Shown: in pieces, positions 1 through 5,667 of the stretch
Layout: each line of letters starts with the position of its first letter
Numbering within the stretch: the stretch's first letter is position 1
Origin: a bacterium BMS3Bbin02
GTDB lineage: Bacteria; Actinomycetota; Acidimicrobiia; Spongiisociales; UBA5794
Assembly (NCBI GenBank): GCA_002898115.1
Contig: BDTL01000213.1
Coordinates: 1-8,007 of the forward strand
DNA: 8,007 nt
Direction: 5' to 3'
Translations under genes and position numbers: made by a program
The notes under the pieces: model-generated
What the model was told of the DNA's origin: nothing
What the model saw: the letters and a program-made list of their open reading frames with translations, nothing else
Databases searched by the model: none

Positions 1-112
1 TTCCGAACGCCAGATCTACAACGTCAGCTCCCGCCCGACGGGCCGCCAGCTTGAGTTGATTTATCTCCGCAAACACATACGGCGGAAGATTGTCGATACG
101 TCGGAATTCCAT
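1..112 (-). CDS. Class I/II PLP-dependent aminotransferase (N-terminal fragment)
   Basis: Only the first 37 codons are in the window; the gene runs off the left edge. The visible protein begins MEFRRIDNLPPYVF and continues with an INQLK..ARRAG.DVVDLAFG pattern. This is the typical N-terminus of fold-type I aminotransferases of the AlaC / LL-diaminopimelate aminotransferase-like group, where the segment leads to the GNPD substrate loop. Such enzymes transfer amino groups between alanine (or a related amino acid) and 2-oxoglutarate or pyruvate using pyridoxal phosphate; the exact substrate cannot be read from this piece. The ATG at 112 is preferred because no other ATG, GTG or TTG lies in frame up to well inside the upstream gene, and homology begins at once. 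There is no Shine-Dalgarno; the bases just upstream are pyrimidine-rich. A TACGCT hexamer ends 6 nt before the ATG, suggesting a leaderless transcript. It lies 28 bp after the YkvA-like gene on the same strand. Confidence 0.85.
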   Translation of the reverse strand, partial: MEFRRIDNLPPYVFAEINQLKLAARRAGADVVDLAFG

Positions 113-118
113 GGGAGG

Positions 119-124
119 AGCGTA
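119..124 (-). promoter_or_regulatory. Putative -10 element of a leaderless aminotransferase promoter
   Basis: On the minus strand the hexamer TACGCT lies 6 nt upstream of the aminotransferase ATG, which would put the transcription start at or next to the A of ATG. The same hexamer occurs at similar distances before two other start codons in this window. No convincing -35 hexamer is visible 16-18 nt further upstream. The aminotransferase may also be co-transcribed with the YkvA gene. Confidence 0.4.
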
Positions 125-140
125 GCTGTTCAGAGAGACG

Positions 141-590
141 CTACGGAGATGGGAGCGCCGGCGATTCTGCGGTTCCTGTACCGATGCCGATGGCGCGCTG
201 CAAGGGTCCCGGGACGAGTTCAGCCATCCACGCCAGGAACCCTGTCACGAGTTCTAGGGCATCGTCATCTCCGTCCCAAAGTTCTTCGATCACATCTGGC
301 GGTGTTGCTTTGACTAGCTGGTGGATGCCCAGGAACAACACCAGTAGGTCGTCGAGCTGGCCCACGACGGGAATGAAGTCAGGGATAAGGTCAACCGGTA
401 ACACAAAGTATCCGGCCGCGACACCTGCCGTGACTTTGGCCCGCGTTGGGACTCGCCGATCTCTCATGCATCGCCAAATGAGTTTGACAAGGTTTGGTGT
501 GGCACGGAGCGCTTCACTCACTACGTCGCTTGTAGACCTGCGCGCAATGACAGGCTCCGCGACACCATCCACCGTGTGTTGATTCGTCAT
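141..590 (-). CDS. YkvA / DUF1232 family small membrane-associated protein
   Basis: A 149-residue protein with the DUF1232 signature in its middle (about residues 58-88): a hydrophobic stretch reading YFVLPVDLIPDFIPVVGQLDD and then LLVLFLGI. The family is widespread in bacteria and its molecular role is not established; the conserved P.DLIPDFIP motif lies in a probable membrane-inserted hairpin. Before it is a basic stretch (MRDRRVPTRAK), and the C-terminus ends in a low-complexity Ala/Pro/Ser tail. The ATG at 590 overlaps the stop codon of the ROK kinase gene as ATGA, so translation is probably coupled and the two genes share an mRNA. Family assignment is firm; function is unknown. Confidence 0.9.
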   Translation of the reverse strand: MTNQHTVDGVAEPVIARRSTSDVVSEALRATPNLVKLIWRCMRDRRVPTRAKVTAGVAAGYFVLPVDLIPDFIPVVGQLDDLLVLFLGIHQLVKATPPDVIEELWDGDDDALELVTGFLAWMAELVPGPLQRAIGIGTGTAESPALPSP

Positions 591-1519
591 ACGCTTTCGA
601 TTCCGTCCTCAACGACCGCCCGGGCCATCAGTCCGGCACCGATCGCTCCGGCGTCCGGCCCCATTCCCGCGACGAGAATCGGAGGAAGCATACGATGCGC
701 GGCACCGTGCAACGCATCCGCGGCGACCCGGCGAGCAGGACCCAGGATCGACTCACCAATCGAGCCAAGCCCGCCACCGACGACAACGACCTCGGGGTCA
801 AAGATGGCGATCAAGTTGCACAATCCCCGCCCGAAGTCGGTTCCGACCTGGGTCACCAGGCCGCGGGCAACTTCATCCCCGGCATCCGCAGCTTGGGTAA
901 CAGCCTTGCCCGTGATCGGTGCCTCCGACAGAAGATGGGTCAGAGAGCCCGACGGGTTCGCTTCGACGAATGCCGTCGCCATGGCCGCCAGCGCCGGTCC
1001 GGATGCAACGGTTTCCCAACACCCTTGTTTGCCGCAGGCGCACTGCCGTCCGTTCGGCTGGTACAGCATGTGTCCCCACTCGCCCGCGAACGAATCACCC
1101 CGGTAGAGCTTTCCATCGATGACGATGGCGCCGCCGATGCCGGTTCCGAGGGTCACGAGCAGCATGTTCGAATATCCGCGGCCGTTTCCAATGACCATTT
1201 CGGCATACGCCGCGGTGTTGGCGTCTGAATCGACGATCACCGGTACGCCGAGCAGCTCCTCAAGCTGGTCACGTAGCGGCAGTCGGGTGCCGGCAACGTG
1301 GGGACCCCATGCAAATACGCCCTCAGGAAATCGCACCAACCCCGCGATACCGGCACCAACCGAGGCCGCACCACCAAGCTCGGCGACGACATCCTGCACA
1401 GACTTGGCGAGATGCGCAGGTTCCGACGGTGTGGCAAGCTTTACGCGACGAATCACAGTGGTGCCGTCGAGGAGTACGCCCAGCACCTTCGATCCCCCGA
1501 TGTCAACCCCGATGGACAC
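587..1519 (-). CDS. ROK family sugar kinase (glucokinase-like)
   Basis: Expected to phosphorylate a hexose (glucose or an N-acyl hexosamine) with ATP in the cytoplasm; ROK members can also be repressors, but no helix-turn-helix precedes the kinase here. Counting from the GTG start (310 aa), the N-terminal phosphate-binding loop is VDIGGSK (about residues 5-11). The sugar site with the catalytic Asp is DSDAN (97-101, Asp99), and LGTGIGG (124-130) is a second phosphate motif. GEWGHM (146-151) and CACGKQGCWE (160-169) supply the His and three Cys of the family zinc site, followed by VVVVGGGLG near the C-terminus. I chose GTG at 1519 because GAGGAAGG lies 7 nt upstream and the protein then starts directly on the first beta strand (SIGVDIGG). 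A TTG at 1546 would add nine unconserved residues and has no good ribosome binding site. It lies 29 bp after the SRPBCC gene and overlaps the YkvA gene by 4 bp, so it is probably in one operon. The substrate is undetermined. Confidence 0.93.
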   Translation of the reverse strand: MSIGVDIGGSKVLGVLLDGTTVIRRVKLATPSEPAHLAKSVQDVVAELGGAASVGAGIAGLVRFPEGVFAWGPHVAGTRLPLRDQLEELLGVPVIVDSDANTAAYAEMVIGNGRGYSNMLLVTLGTGIGGAIVIDGKLYRGDSFAGEWGHMLYQPNGRQCACGKQGCWETVASGPALAAMATAFVEANPSGSLTHLLSEAPITGKAVTQAADAGDEVARGLVTQVGTDFGRGLCNLIAIFDPEVVVVGGGLGSIGESILGPARRVAADALHGAAHRMLPPILVAGMGPDAGAIGAGLMARAVVEDGIESV

Positions 1520-1526
1520 CGCGCCA

Positions 1527-1534
1527 CCTTCCTC
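1527..1534 (-). promoter_or_regulatory. Ribosome binding site deciding the ROK kinase start
   Basis: GAGGAAGG on the minus strand, 7 nt before the GTG at 1519. Its position argues for GTG-1519 over the longer TTG-1546 reading frame, inside which this purine block would otherwise encode Glu-Glu-Gly. Confidence 0.6.
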
Positions 1535-1548
1535 GCTGTTCGCCAATG

Positions 1549-1989
1549 TCAGGCCGTCTCGGCGCGCTTTTTAAGACCCCGCAACGCGCTCGATACGATT
1601 TGCTTTTCAGCCTGCCGGCGGAGGAAACCCGGGACTACGAATGCCGGATCGACGCGAAGTGCGTACAGAACTTCCGTTGAACCGTCCTCAAGCTCAGTAA
1701 ACTGATAACTGCCCTCAAGAAGTCGAATATCGGCCCCTGGTTCTGCGACCCACGAGAACTTCTGATCAGATTCGAACGAATACCGGAGGGTATAGGAGAT
1801 CTCCTTGATCATCGCGTCCGCGACGAATTCGACCCGCGACGGTAACCCATCTTCGAATTCTTCGAGGATGTCAACCGATTTCACGCCGGAAACCCAGTCC
1901 GGGTACGAGGCGACGTCGGTCGCCACCTTGAATACCTTGTCGGGGCTGGCAGAAACTTCGATGCTCTGAACGGTGCCCTCAACGGCCAT
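1549..1989 (-). CDS. SRPBCC / START-like (cyclase/dehydrase, COQ10-type) protein
   Basis: A 146-residue single-domain protein. It opens with a beta strand (EGTVQSIEVSASPDKVFKVA) and then has the family-typical DVASYPDWVSGVKSVDIL segment, a run of alternating strands (VEFVADAMIKEISYTLRYSF, FSWVAEP) and a long C-terminal helix. This matches the polyketide cyclase/COQ10 helix-grip fold, which binds a hydrophobic ligand in a cavity. Actinobacterial members are common and usually have no assigned ligand, so no specific reaction can be claimed. The ATG at 1989 is set by GGAGGTGA with a 5-nt spacer. An in-frame extension back to 2094 is possible on paper but its 35 residues run over the end of the methyltransferase gene and do not look like this fold. 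It is the first gene of a set with the ROK kinase and YkvA genes. Confidence 0.85.
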   Translation of the reverse strand: MAVEGTVQSIEVSASPDKVFKVATDVASYPDWVSGVKSVDILEEFEDGLPSRVEFVADAMIKEISYTLRYSFESDQKFSWVAEPGADIRLLEGSYQFTELEDGSTEVLYALRVDPAFVVPGFLRRQAEKQIVSSALRGLKKRAETA

Positions 1990-1994
1990 AGAAC

Positions 1995-2002
1995 TCACCT
2001 CC
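1995..2002 (-). promoter_or_regulatory. Strong Shine-Dalgarno of the SRPBCC gene
   Basis: GGAGGTGA on the minus strand, 5 nt before the ATG at 1989. It is the best ribosome binding site in the window and contrasts with the SD-less starts of several neighbours. Confidence 0.75.
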
Positions 2003-2023
2003 ACGTCACGCGTCTTCCGACGT

Positions 2024-2029
2024 AGCGTA
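2024..2029 (-). promoter_or_regulatory. Putative -10 element upstream of the SRPBCC-ROK-YkvA gene set
   Basis: TACGCT on the minus strand in the 67-bp gap between the methyltransferase stop and the SRPBCC ATG. It would give a 5' leader of about 28 nt containing the GGAGGTGA site. No good -35 is visible at 16-18 nt, so this rests on the -10 match and the position alone. Confidence 0.35.
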
Positions 2030-2056
2030 GCCTGTGTGCAGCCCCATGGGTCGCTC

Positions 2057-2806
2057 TCAACTACCGACGGAACCGGACATAGTGTCTGGCGCACTCCAGG
2101 CGATCCGATCGAGCGCTAGTACGTACTCGACGCTGTCGCCCTCGACATACTCACGATCGAACGCGGCTAGACCTTGCTCGAGTTCGTCGTTGCTGACGAA
2201 TTGCAGGGTCGAGACATATCCGGCACGCACAGAACACCGAAACCGGGCCGGTGTTGTTCGGACGATCTCGTCAATTTCAGAAAACTCGACATCACAGCCC
2301 AGACGGCCGAGATGCGAAACGATGTCTGCCGGATTCGGGAAACGGCCGGCATCCACCCGTCCGACAGACGGGAACCAATGGTTGAGAAAGGACTGGCGGT
2401 GATGCCGCTCCCCGAGGGTATAGATGAGACCCTGACCGCGGCGTGCCATCACCCGGCACGCCTCGTCCAATGAGAGGCGCCAATTGCCGTAGTGGATAGA
2501 GAGATGAAAGTACACCAGATCGACCGTCGCGGCGGCAAAGGGGATCGCCTGTGCGGTGCCACAGACACGGTGAACCGCCTCCGGGACGTGCGCCAGCATC
2601 GCAGTTGACGGATCGAGCACGATCGCAAAGACGTTGGCGTCCGCCCACACCGCCGCATGCGACCCGCGCCCACCCCCGATGTCAAGGGCAACCCGTATCG
2701 GCTGCGTGCGTTCGACAACTGCCTCCTGTGCACGTCGGCGCGCCGCATCACTCATCGGCCGATAGTCATACCCTCGGGCAAGCGACGACAGGTTAACGTG
2801 GTTCAT
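2057..2806 (-). CDS. Class I SAM-dependent methyltransferase (Methyltransf_11-like)
   Basis: A 249-residue protein with the class I methyltransferase fold. Motif I, the SAM-binding glycine loop, is VALDIGGGRGSHA (about 39-51). The acidic residue at the end of strand 2 is Asp65 in VLDPS. GTAQAIPF (83-90) is the usual adenine-contacting segment, and TVDLVYFHLSIHY (94-106) matches motif IV before the post-motif helix. The substrate cannot be inferred; the N-terminal region (LSSLARGYDYRPMS) resembles small-molecule methyltransferases rather than tRNA or DNA enzymes. The ATG at 2806 overlaps the phosphoesterase stop by 14 bp. A longer in-frame start at 2905 would run about 110 bp into that gene and adds a low-complexity Ser/Gly/Thr leader, so it is less likely. 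No clear Shine-Dalgarno is seen; translational coupling is plausible. Confidence 0.85.
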   Translation of the reverse strand: MNHVNLSSLARGYDYRPMSDAARRRAQEAVVERTQPIRVALDIGGGRGSHAAVWADANVFAIVLDPSTAMLAHVPEAVHRVCGTAQAIPFAAATVDLVYFHLSIHYGNWRLSLDEACRVMARRGQGLIYTLGERHHRQSFLNHWFPSVGRVDAGRFPNPADIVSHLGRLGCDVEFSEIDEIVRTTPARFRCSVRAGYVSTLQFVSNDELEQGLAAFDREYVEGDSVEYVLALDRIAWSAPDTMSGSVGS

Positions 2807-3551
2807 GATCAACGGTGCGTCCCGTTGCCCGGAAGAACCCGACGTTGTGGCAACGGGTCTCTCCGACATCCCATGTGACGGCGCGCGGTTGGTGGACATC
2901 GCCAAAATAGTGAAACCGTGGTTGATGCTCCTCTATGTAGTCCAGAACCGCCGCCGAACCCTTCCCCGGTCCAGCCACGACGTCCGTCGCGAGGGCCGGA
3001 ACCAGCGGTGGGACATGGGTACAAAGAATGTCGACAGGCCCAAGGTCGGCGAGGCGGCGCTTCATCTCTTCATCGACGATCTCACCTGGTGCGCCGGTGC
3101 GCCGCGTACCGCCCCCGACAACTCCGATCCTGTACCCGTCGAGTTCAATCACATCGGATAGGACGAACACCAGACCGTCGGGTAGGCACGCCTCCAGGAG
3201 ATCGATACGATCAACGTTGCCGAAGGTGACGTATCCTTCCAAACCAGCAAGAGCATCACCGATCTCGGCATAGGCATCTTCATATGCCGCACGAAATGCG
3301 GCATCAAGCTCTTCCCCACGACCGGACCGCAGATCGTCCCAGCGGTTCCTGAGTTCGGTGAAGCGACCTGCGATCCGCAGGTCGCTCATATCTTTGACGA
3401 ACTCCGCGCCGCACACGTCGGGAAGAATCCCCGACCACGAGCGATAGTCGATCAGGTTCACGAGGTCTCCGAGAATCAGAACGGGCCCGTCTGACCGAGA
3501 CAGCCTCTGCAACGGCTGTACACCACCATGAACGTCGGAGAACAGTCTCAT
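2793..3551 (-). CDS. Calcineurin-like metallophosphoesterase
   Basis: A 252-residue predicted dinuclear-metal phosphohydrolase. Blocks visible in order: SDVHGG (residues 5-10, metal ligands Asp6 and His8), LGDLVN (27-32, bridging Asp29), FGNVD (110-114, Asn112), CTHVPP (177-182, His179) and FGDVHQP (216-222, His220). The set and spacing match the family. Two blocks are variants: the usual GNHD is GNVD, and GHxH is GDVH, so the catalytic His after GN and the first His of the last motif are replaced by Val and Asp. This may mark a subfamily with altered catalysis. An insert at about 36-100 is helical and acidic. The ATG at 3551 forms an ATGA overlap with the upstream small membrane-protein gene, indicating coupling. 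The substrate is unknown; cyclic nucleotides, nucleotides or phospholipids are all possible. Confidence 0.87.
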   Translation of the reverse strand: MRLFSDVHGGVQPLQRLSRSDGPVLILGDLVNLIDYRSWSGILPDVCGAEFVKDMSDLRIAGRFTELRNRWDDLRSGRGEELDAAFRAAYEDAYAEIGDALAGLEGYVTFGNVDRIDLLEACLPDGLVFVLSDVIELDGYRIGVVGGGTRRTGAPGEIVDEEMKRRLADLGPVDILCTHVPPLVPALATDVVAGPGKGSAAVLDYIEEHQPRFHYFGDVHQPRAVTWDVGETRCHNVGFFRATGRTVDHEPR

Positions 3552-3814
3552 GCCGACGGAGTCCCCAGCACTCGCGCGAGGACAAACAGGGCGCCGGCGC
3601 CGAGGACCGCGGCCCCGAACGAGGTAACCGTTCCGAACCCGCCGAACGATGCGGACATACCCGCCATACCGAACCCGGAAGCCGCACCCACGAGTTCACC
3701 CATGAGCGGTATCGGTGCAGGCCGTGCAACGGTCTCAGCAACGGCAACTTTGACAACCCAGACGATCAATCCAACCACACCGAGTACCAGTGCCAACGCG
3801 TAGATCGCCGTCAT
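3548..3814 (-). CDS. Small two-helix membrane protein of unknown function
   Basis: 88 residues with a hydrophobic helix at about 4-26 (ALALVLGVVGLIVWVVKVAV), a Gly/Ala/Ser/Met-rich middle at 39-61 (GAASGFGMAGMSASFGGFG) and a second hydrophobic helix at about 62-84. I do not recognise a named family. Its reality is supported by 4-bp ATGA overlaps on both sides: its start with the stop of the zinc-ribbon gene, and its stop with the start of the phosphoesterase gene. The zinc-ribbon protein upstream is also a membrane protein, so the pair may act together; that is inference from context only. Confidence 0.75.
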   Translation of the reverse strand: MTAIYALALVLGVVGLIVWVVKVAVAETVARPAPIPLMGELVGAASGFGMAGMSASFGGFGTVTSFGAAVLGAGALFVLARVLGTPSA

Positions 3815-4446
3815 TGGGGAAAACCACCATGAGCGCCACTGTCACCGACTGACTCGGTTGGGAATCCTCGAAATACGAGAAGCATGCCAATGATAATGAT
3901 CAGGGTCGCGACCGCCATGATCACTTTGGGAGAAAGCAGCACCGACCGCGGCGCGACGATTGTCACCAGCGCGTCTCGTGCGGCGACCACCCACAACGCG
4001 ATTGCGACCATGATGAGCAACCACCCTCCTGCACCCCCGACAGAGATGATTGAAACTCCGAACCCCAAACCGAAAGACGTCACGATCAGCACCATGATGC
4101 CCTCGACCGAACGATCGACCTTCATCAATCCTCCGCCCGGGAGGAGCCCGGCTCGTATGACGTGCCGGGGCGTCACGTTCCATAGTTTGGAGCCGAATGT
4201 TTCGAAGATTTCTGCGCCACACACCGTGCAGATCGAGAGGTCGATCGACTGCTCTTCGTTGCACACCGAACATGCCCAGGTGCGCGGATCCGACGCGTCA
4301 ACCGCCGCCACAGGCGTGTCGGCCTCCACGGCGAGTTCGTCCCGTTCGCTGGTCGAGCCCAGCGTCGCATAACACTGGCTGCACCAGTTTGCAGATTGTG
4401 GGTTGCGGGCACCGCACGCACCGCAAGTCGAAAAGTCCTCATTCAT
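3811..4446 (-). CDS. Double zinc-ribbon membrane protein
   Basis: A 211-residue protein with two treble-clef/zinc-ribbon modules at the N-terminus. The first has Cys8-x2-Cys11 and Cys22-x2-Cys25, each pair on a CGAC or CSQC knuckle. The second has Cys59-x2-Cys62 and Cys73-x2-Cys76, with an acidic linker between the modules. A short soluble stretch with a LLPGGG motif (101-106) follows, then about three membrane segments at 117-137, 141-156 and 174-192, and a short polar tail. The layout resembles the many zinc-ribbon plus membrane-domain proteins of unknown role in actinobacteria. I cannot assign a function. The ATG at 4446 is chosen because homology to the zinc ribbon starts there; a start at 4479 would overlap queG. 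There is no Shine-Dalgarno, but TACGCT lies 7 nt before the ATG. It is 5 bp downstream of the queG stop. Confidence 0.8.
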   Translation of the reverse strand: MNEDFSTCGACGARNPQSANWCSQCYATLGSTSERDELAVEADTPVAAVDASDPRTWACSVCNEEQSIDLSICTVCGAEIFETFGSKLWNVTPRHVIRAGLLPGGGLMKVDRSVEGIMVLIVTSFGLGFGVSIISVGGAGGWLLIMVAIALWVVAARDALVTIVAPRSVLLSPKVIMAVATLIIIIGMLLVFRGFPTESVGDSGAHGGFPQ

Positions 4447-4451
4447 CGTCG

Positions 4452-5564
4452 TTAGCGTACCGCAGGCCGCCCCGCACAACGCACAACTGCGTGTTGGATC
4501 TCGGCAAGGACGCCGCTATCCGACTCAACCGTTGCCGCCGCGTCAAGCGCACGGCGCGCTTGGTCACCGCCGATCTGCCCGAGCGCCCAGGCTGCATGAC
4601 TGCGAAGCGTCGACGATCCGTTCCCCAGCCACCCGGCAACAACGTACACATGGCGATCGTCGCCGCTGTTGCCGAGGGCAACGAGGGCATTGCGCCGCAC
4701 GTAGTCCATCCTCCGCTTCGGCACGTACCAATGTTCGGTGGCGCTCTCAAGCTCTCGATCCGATGCCGCAAGGACGGCGAGGAGGTCGACCCTGCCGCGA
4801 TCGGCAGTCGCTAGTGACAGGCTCCTATTCCCGGGTGGACAAACATCGAGACAATCATCACAACCGTAGATGCGGTCACCGACCGCTTCACGAAGTTCCC
4901 TGGGAATCGCACCGGGCGTTTGTAACAGGTATGCGAGACACAGCCTGACGTCAAGGACTCCCGGTTCGACAAGCGCCCCGGTGGGGCAGGCCGGCAAACA
5001 TGCCGAACACGTACCACAGCTGCGGGACATCGCCGTATCGAGCGGTAGGTCCGCGTCGGTCACTACCGAACCCAGCAAGATCCATGGCCCGTGCCCCGGG
5101 GTCAATACCATCGTATTCTTGCCCCACCACCCGACTCCGGCACGAACAGCCGCGGCACGATCCACAAGTCTGTTGTCGTCATGTATGGCTTCCGCTCGGT
5201 GCCCGGATGTGCGAAGGTTGAGAGCGATGGCACCGAGCACCTCGGCAAGCCGCTCATAGTGGTGATGTGTGGCAAACCGGGCTACCCGACCGGTTCCCGG
5301 TGCAGGTCCGGACGGTGATCCGGCTTCGGGTAGATATGTCGTTGCAACGACCACCAGTCGGCGAGCCCACGGAAACGTCTTCAGAATGTCCGTCGCTGTT
5401 GCGGGATCACGAAACGTGAAACCGAGCGATCCCGACATTCCCGACGATCTGCGCTCCTGCATCGTTGTAAGCGCATCAGCGAACGGTTCGACGGAAGCCA
5501 CGCCGCATCCAACAGCGCCTGCGGCCATAGCTACCGCGTGAACCGGGGTTCCGTCTTGCTCCAT
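4452..5564 (-). CDS. queG: Epoxyqueuosine reductase (QueG-like, 2x[4Fe-4S], cobalamin-dependent)
   Basis: QueG reduces epoxyqueuosine to queuosine at position 34 of GUN-anticodon tRNAs, the last step of queuosine synthesis. This 370-residue protein shows the family layout. An N-terminal DUF1730-type region contains the DRAAAVRAGVGWWGKNTMVLTP block (135-156; Asp135 fits the conserved catalytic Asp) and GPWILLGSVVTD (159-170). The double-cluster ferredoxin domain follows, with Cys183, 186, 189 and 193 in CGTCSACLPACPTGAL, Cys209, then Cys235, 238 and 242 in RIYGCDDCLDVCP. C-terminal HEAT-like repeats at about 290-365 would hold the tRNA. The segment usually reading ARYA.G.DYH is here ARFATHHHYERL, a departure from the family norm. 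ATG-5564 is preferred; a TTG at 5573 overlaps a -10-like hexamer. It is divergent from glpD. Confidence 0.9.
   Translation of the reverse strand: MEQDGTPVHAVAMAAGAVGCGVASVEPFADALTTMQERRSSGMSGSLGFTFRDPATATDILKTFPWARRLVVVATTYLPEAGSPSGPAPGTGRVARFATHHHYERLAEVLGAIALNLRTSGHRAEAIHDDNRLVDRAAAVRAGVGWWGKNTMVLTPGHGPWILLGSVVTDADLPLDTAMSRSCGTCSACLPACPTGALVEPGVLDVRLCLAYLLQTPGAIPRELREAVGDRIYGCDDCLDVCPPGNRSLSLATADRGRVDLLAVLAASDRELESATEHWYVPKRRMDYVRRNALVALGNSGDDRHVYVVAGWLGNGSSTLRSHAAWALGQIGGDQARRALDAAATVESDSGVLAEIQHAVVRCAGRPAVR
4454..4459 (-). promoter_or_regulatory. Putative -10 for a leaderless zinc-ribbon gene transcript
   Basis: TACGCT on the minus strand, ending 7 nt before the zinc-ribbon gene ATG and placed within the last codons of queG. 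It fits a secondary leaderless promoter inside the operon. Because the hexamer also encodes the end of QueG, it could be coincidental. Confidence 0.35.
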
Positions 5565-5572
5565 GCCGGCCA

Positions 5573-5578
5573 AGCGTA
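5573..5578 (-). promoter_or_regulatory. Putative -10 element of queG
   Basis: TACGCT on the minus strand, 8 nt before the queG ATG at 5564, consistent with a very short or absent leader. No TTGAC-like -35 is visible at 16-18 nt. If used, it rules out the alternative TTG start at 5573. Confidence 0.4.
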
Positions 5579-5600
5579 GTGGTCACCCTGACCGCCGCTT

Positions 5601-5653
5601 GCCGCGGATTCGTCAGATTCGCAAAGGCCGCGGATTCGTCAGATTCGCAAAGG
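5601..5653. repeat. Perfect 26-bp tandem duplication in the queG-glpD intergenic region
   Basis: Two identical copies with a 26-bp period, 5602-5627 and 5628-5653; the base before the first copy also matches, giving 53 bp of exact periodicity. Each unit starts with CCGCGG and contains GATTCG twice, separated by TCA, so GATTCG occurs four times (5607, 5616, 5633, 5642). It ends immediately before the glpD -10-like hexamer. Because 26 is not a multiple of three, the duplication argues that this stretch is not coding and that the in-frame extension of glpD upstream of 5668 is not translated. It may double a regulator site, or be a recent slippage event. Confidence 0.95.
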
Positions 5654-5655
5654 AG

Positions 5656-5661
5656 TATCCT
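5656..5661 (+). promoter_or_regulatory. Putative -10 element of leaderless glpD
   Basis: TATCCT ends 6 nt before the GTG at 5668. The purine block AAAGGAG just upstream of it is 12 nt from the GTG, too far for a normal Shine-Dalgarno. There is no consensus -35; the -35 zone falls within the second copy of the 26-bp repeat, so expression may need an activator. Confidence 0.45.
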
Positions 5662-5667
5662 GCACGC

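Noticed and set aside
1520..1546. TTG start at 1546 for the ROK kinase
   Set aside because: It has no good ribosome binding site, and the added residues are encoded by the GAGGAAGG block that looks like the SD of GTG-1519.
576..1705. Overlapping plus-strand open frames across the ROK kinase and SRPBCC genes
   Set aside because: Composition is Arg/Pro/Ser-rich as expected for frames opposite GC-rich genes, with no recognisable domain, while the minus-strand frames encode clear protein families.
1990..2094. Longer SRPBCC reading frame starting at 2094
   Set aside because: The extra residues cover the end of the methyltransferase gene and the intergenic leader; ATG-1989 has a strong SD.
5540..5551. 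GAACC-GG-GGTTC inverted repeat near the queG start
   Set aside because: It lies inside the coding sequence, is short, and GC-rich palindromes of this size are expected by chance.
5563..5667. In-frame 35-residue N-terminal extension of the GlpD-like protein from an ATG at 5563
   Set aside because: It overlaps the queG start, includes a non-multiple-of-three tandem duplication, is unlike GlpD N-termini and would place the promoter hexamer inside the gene.
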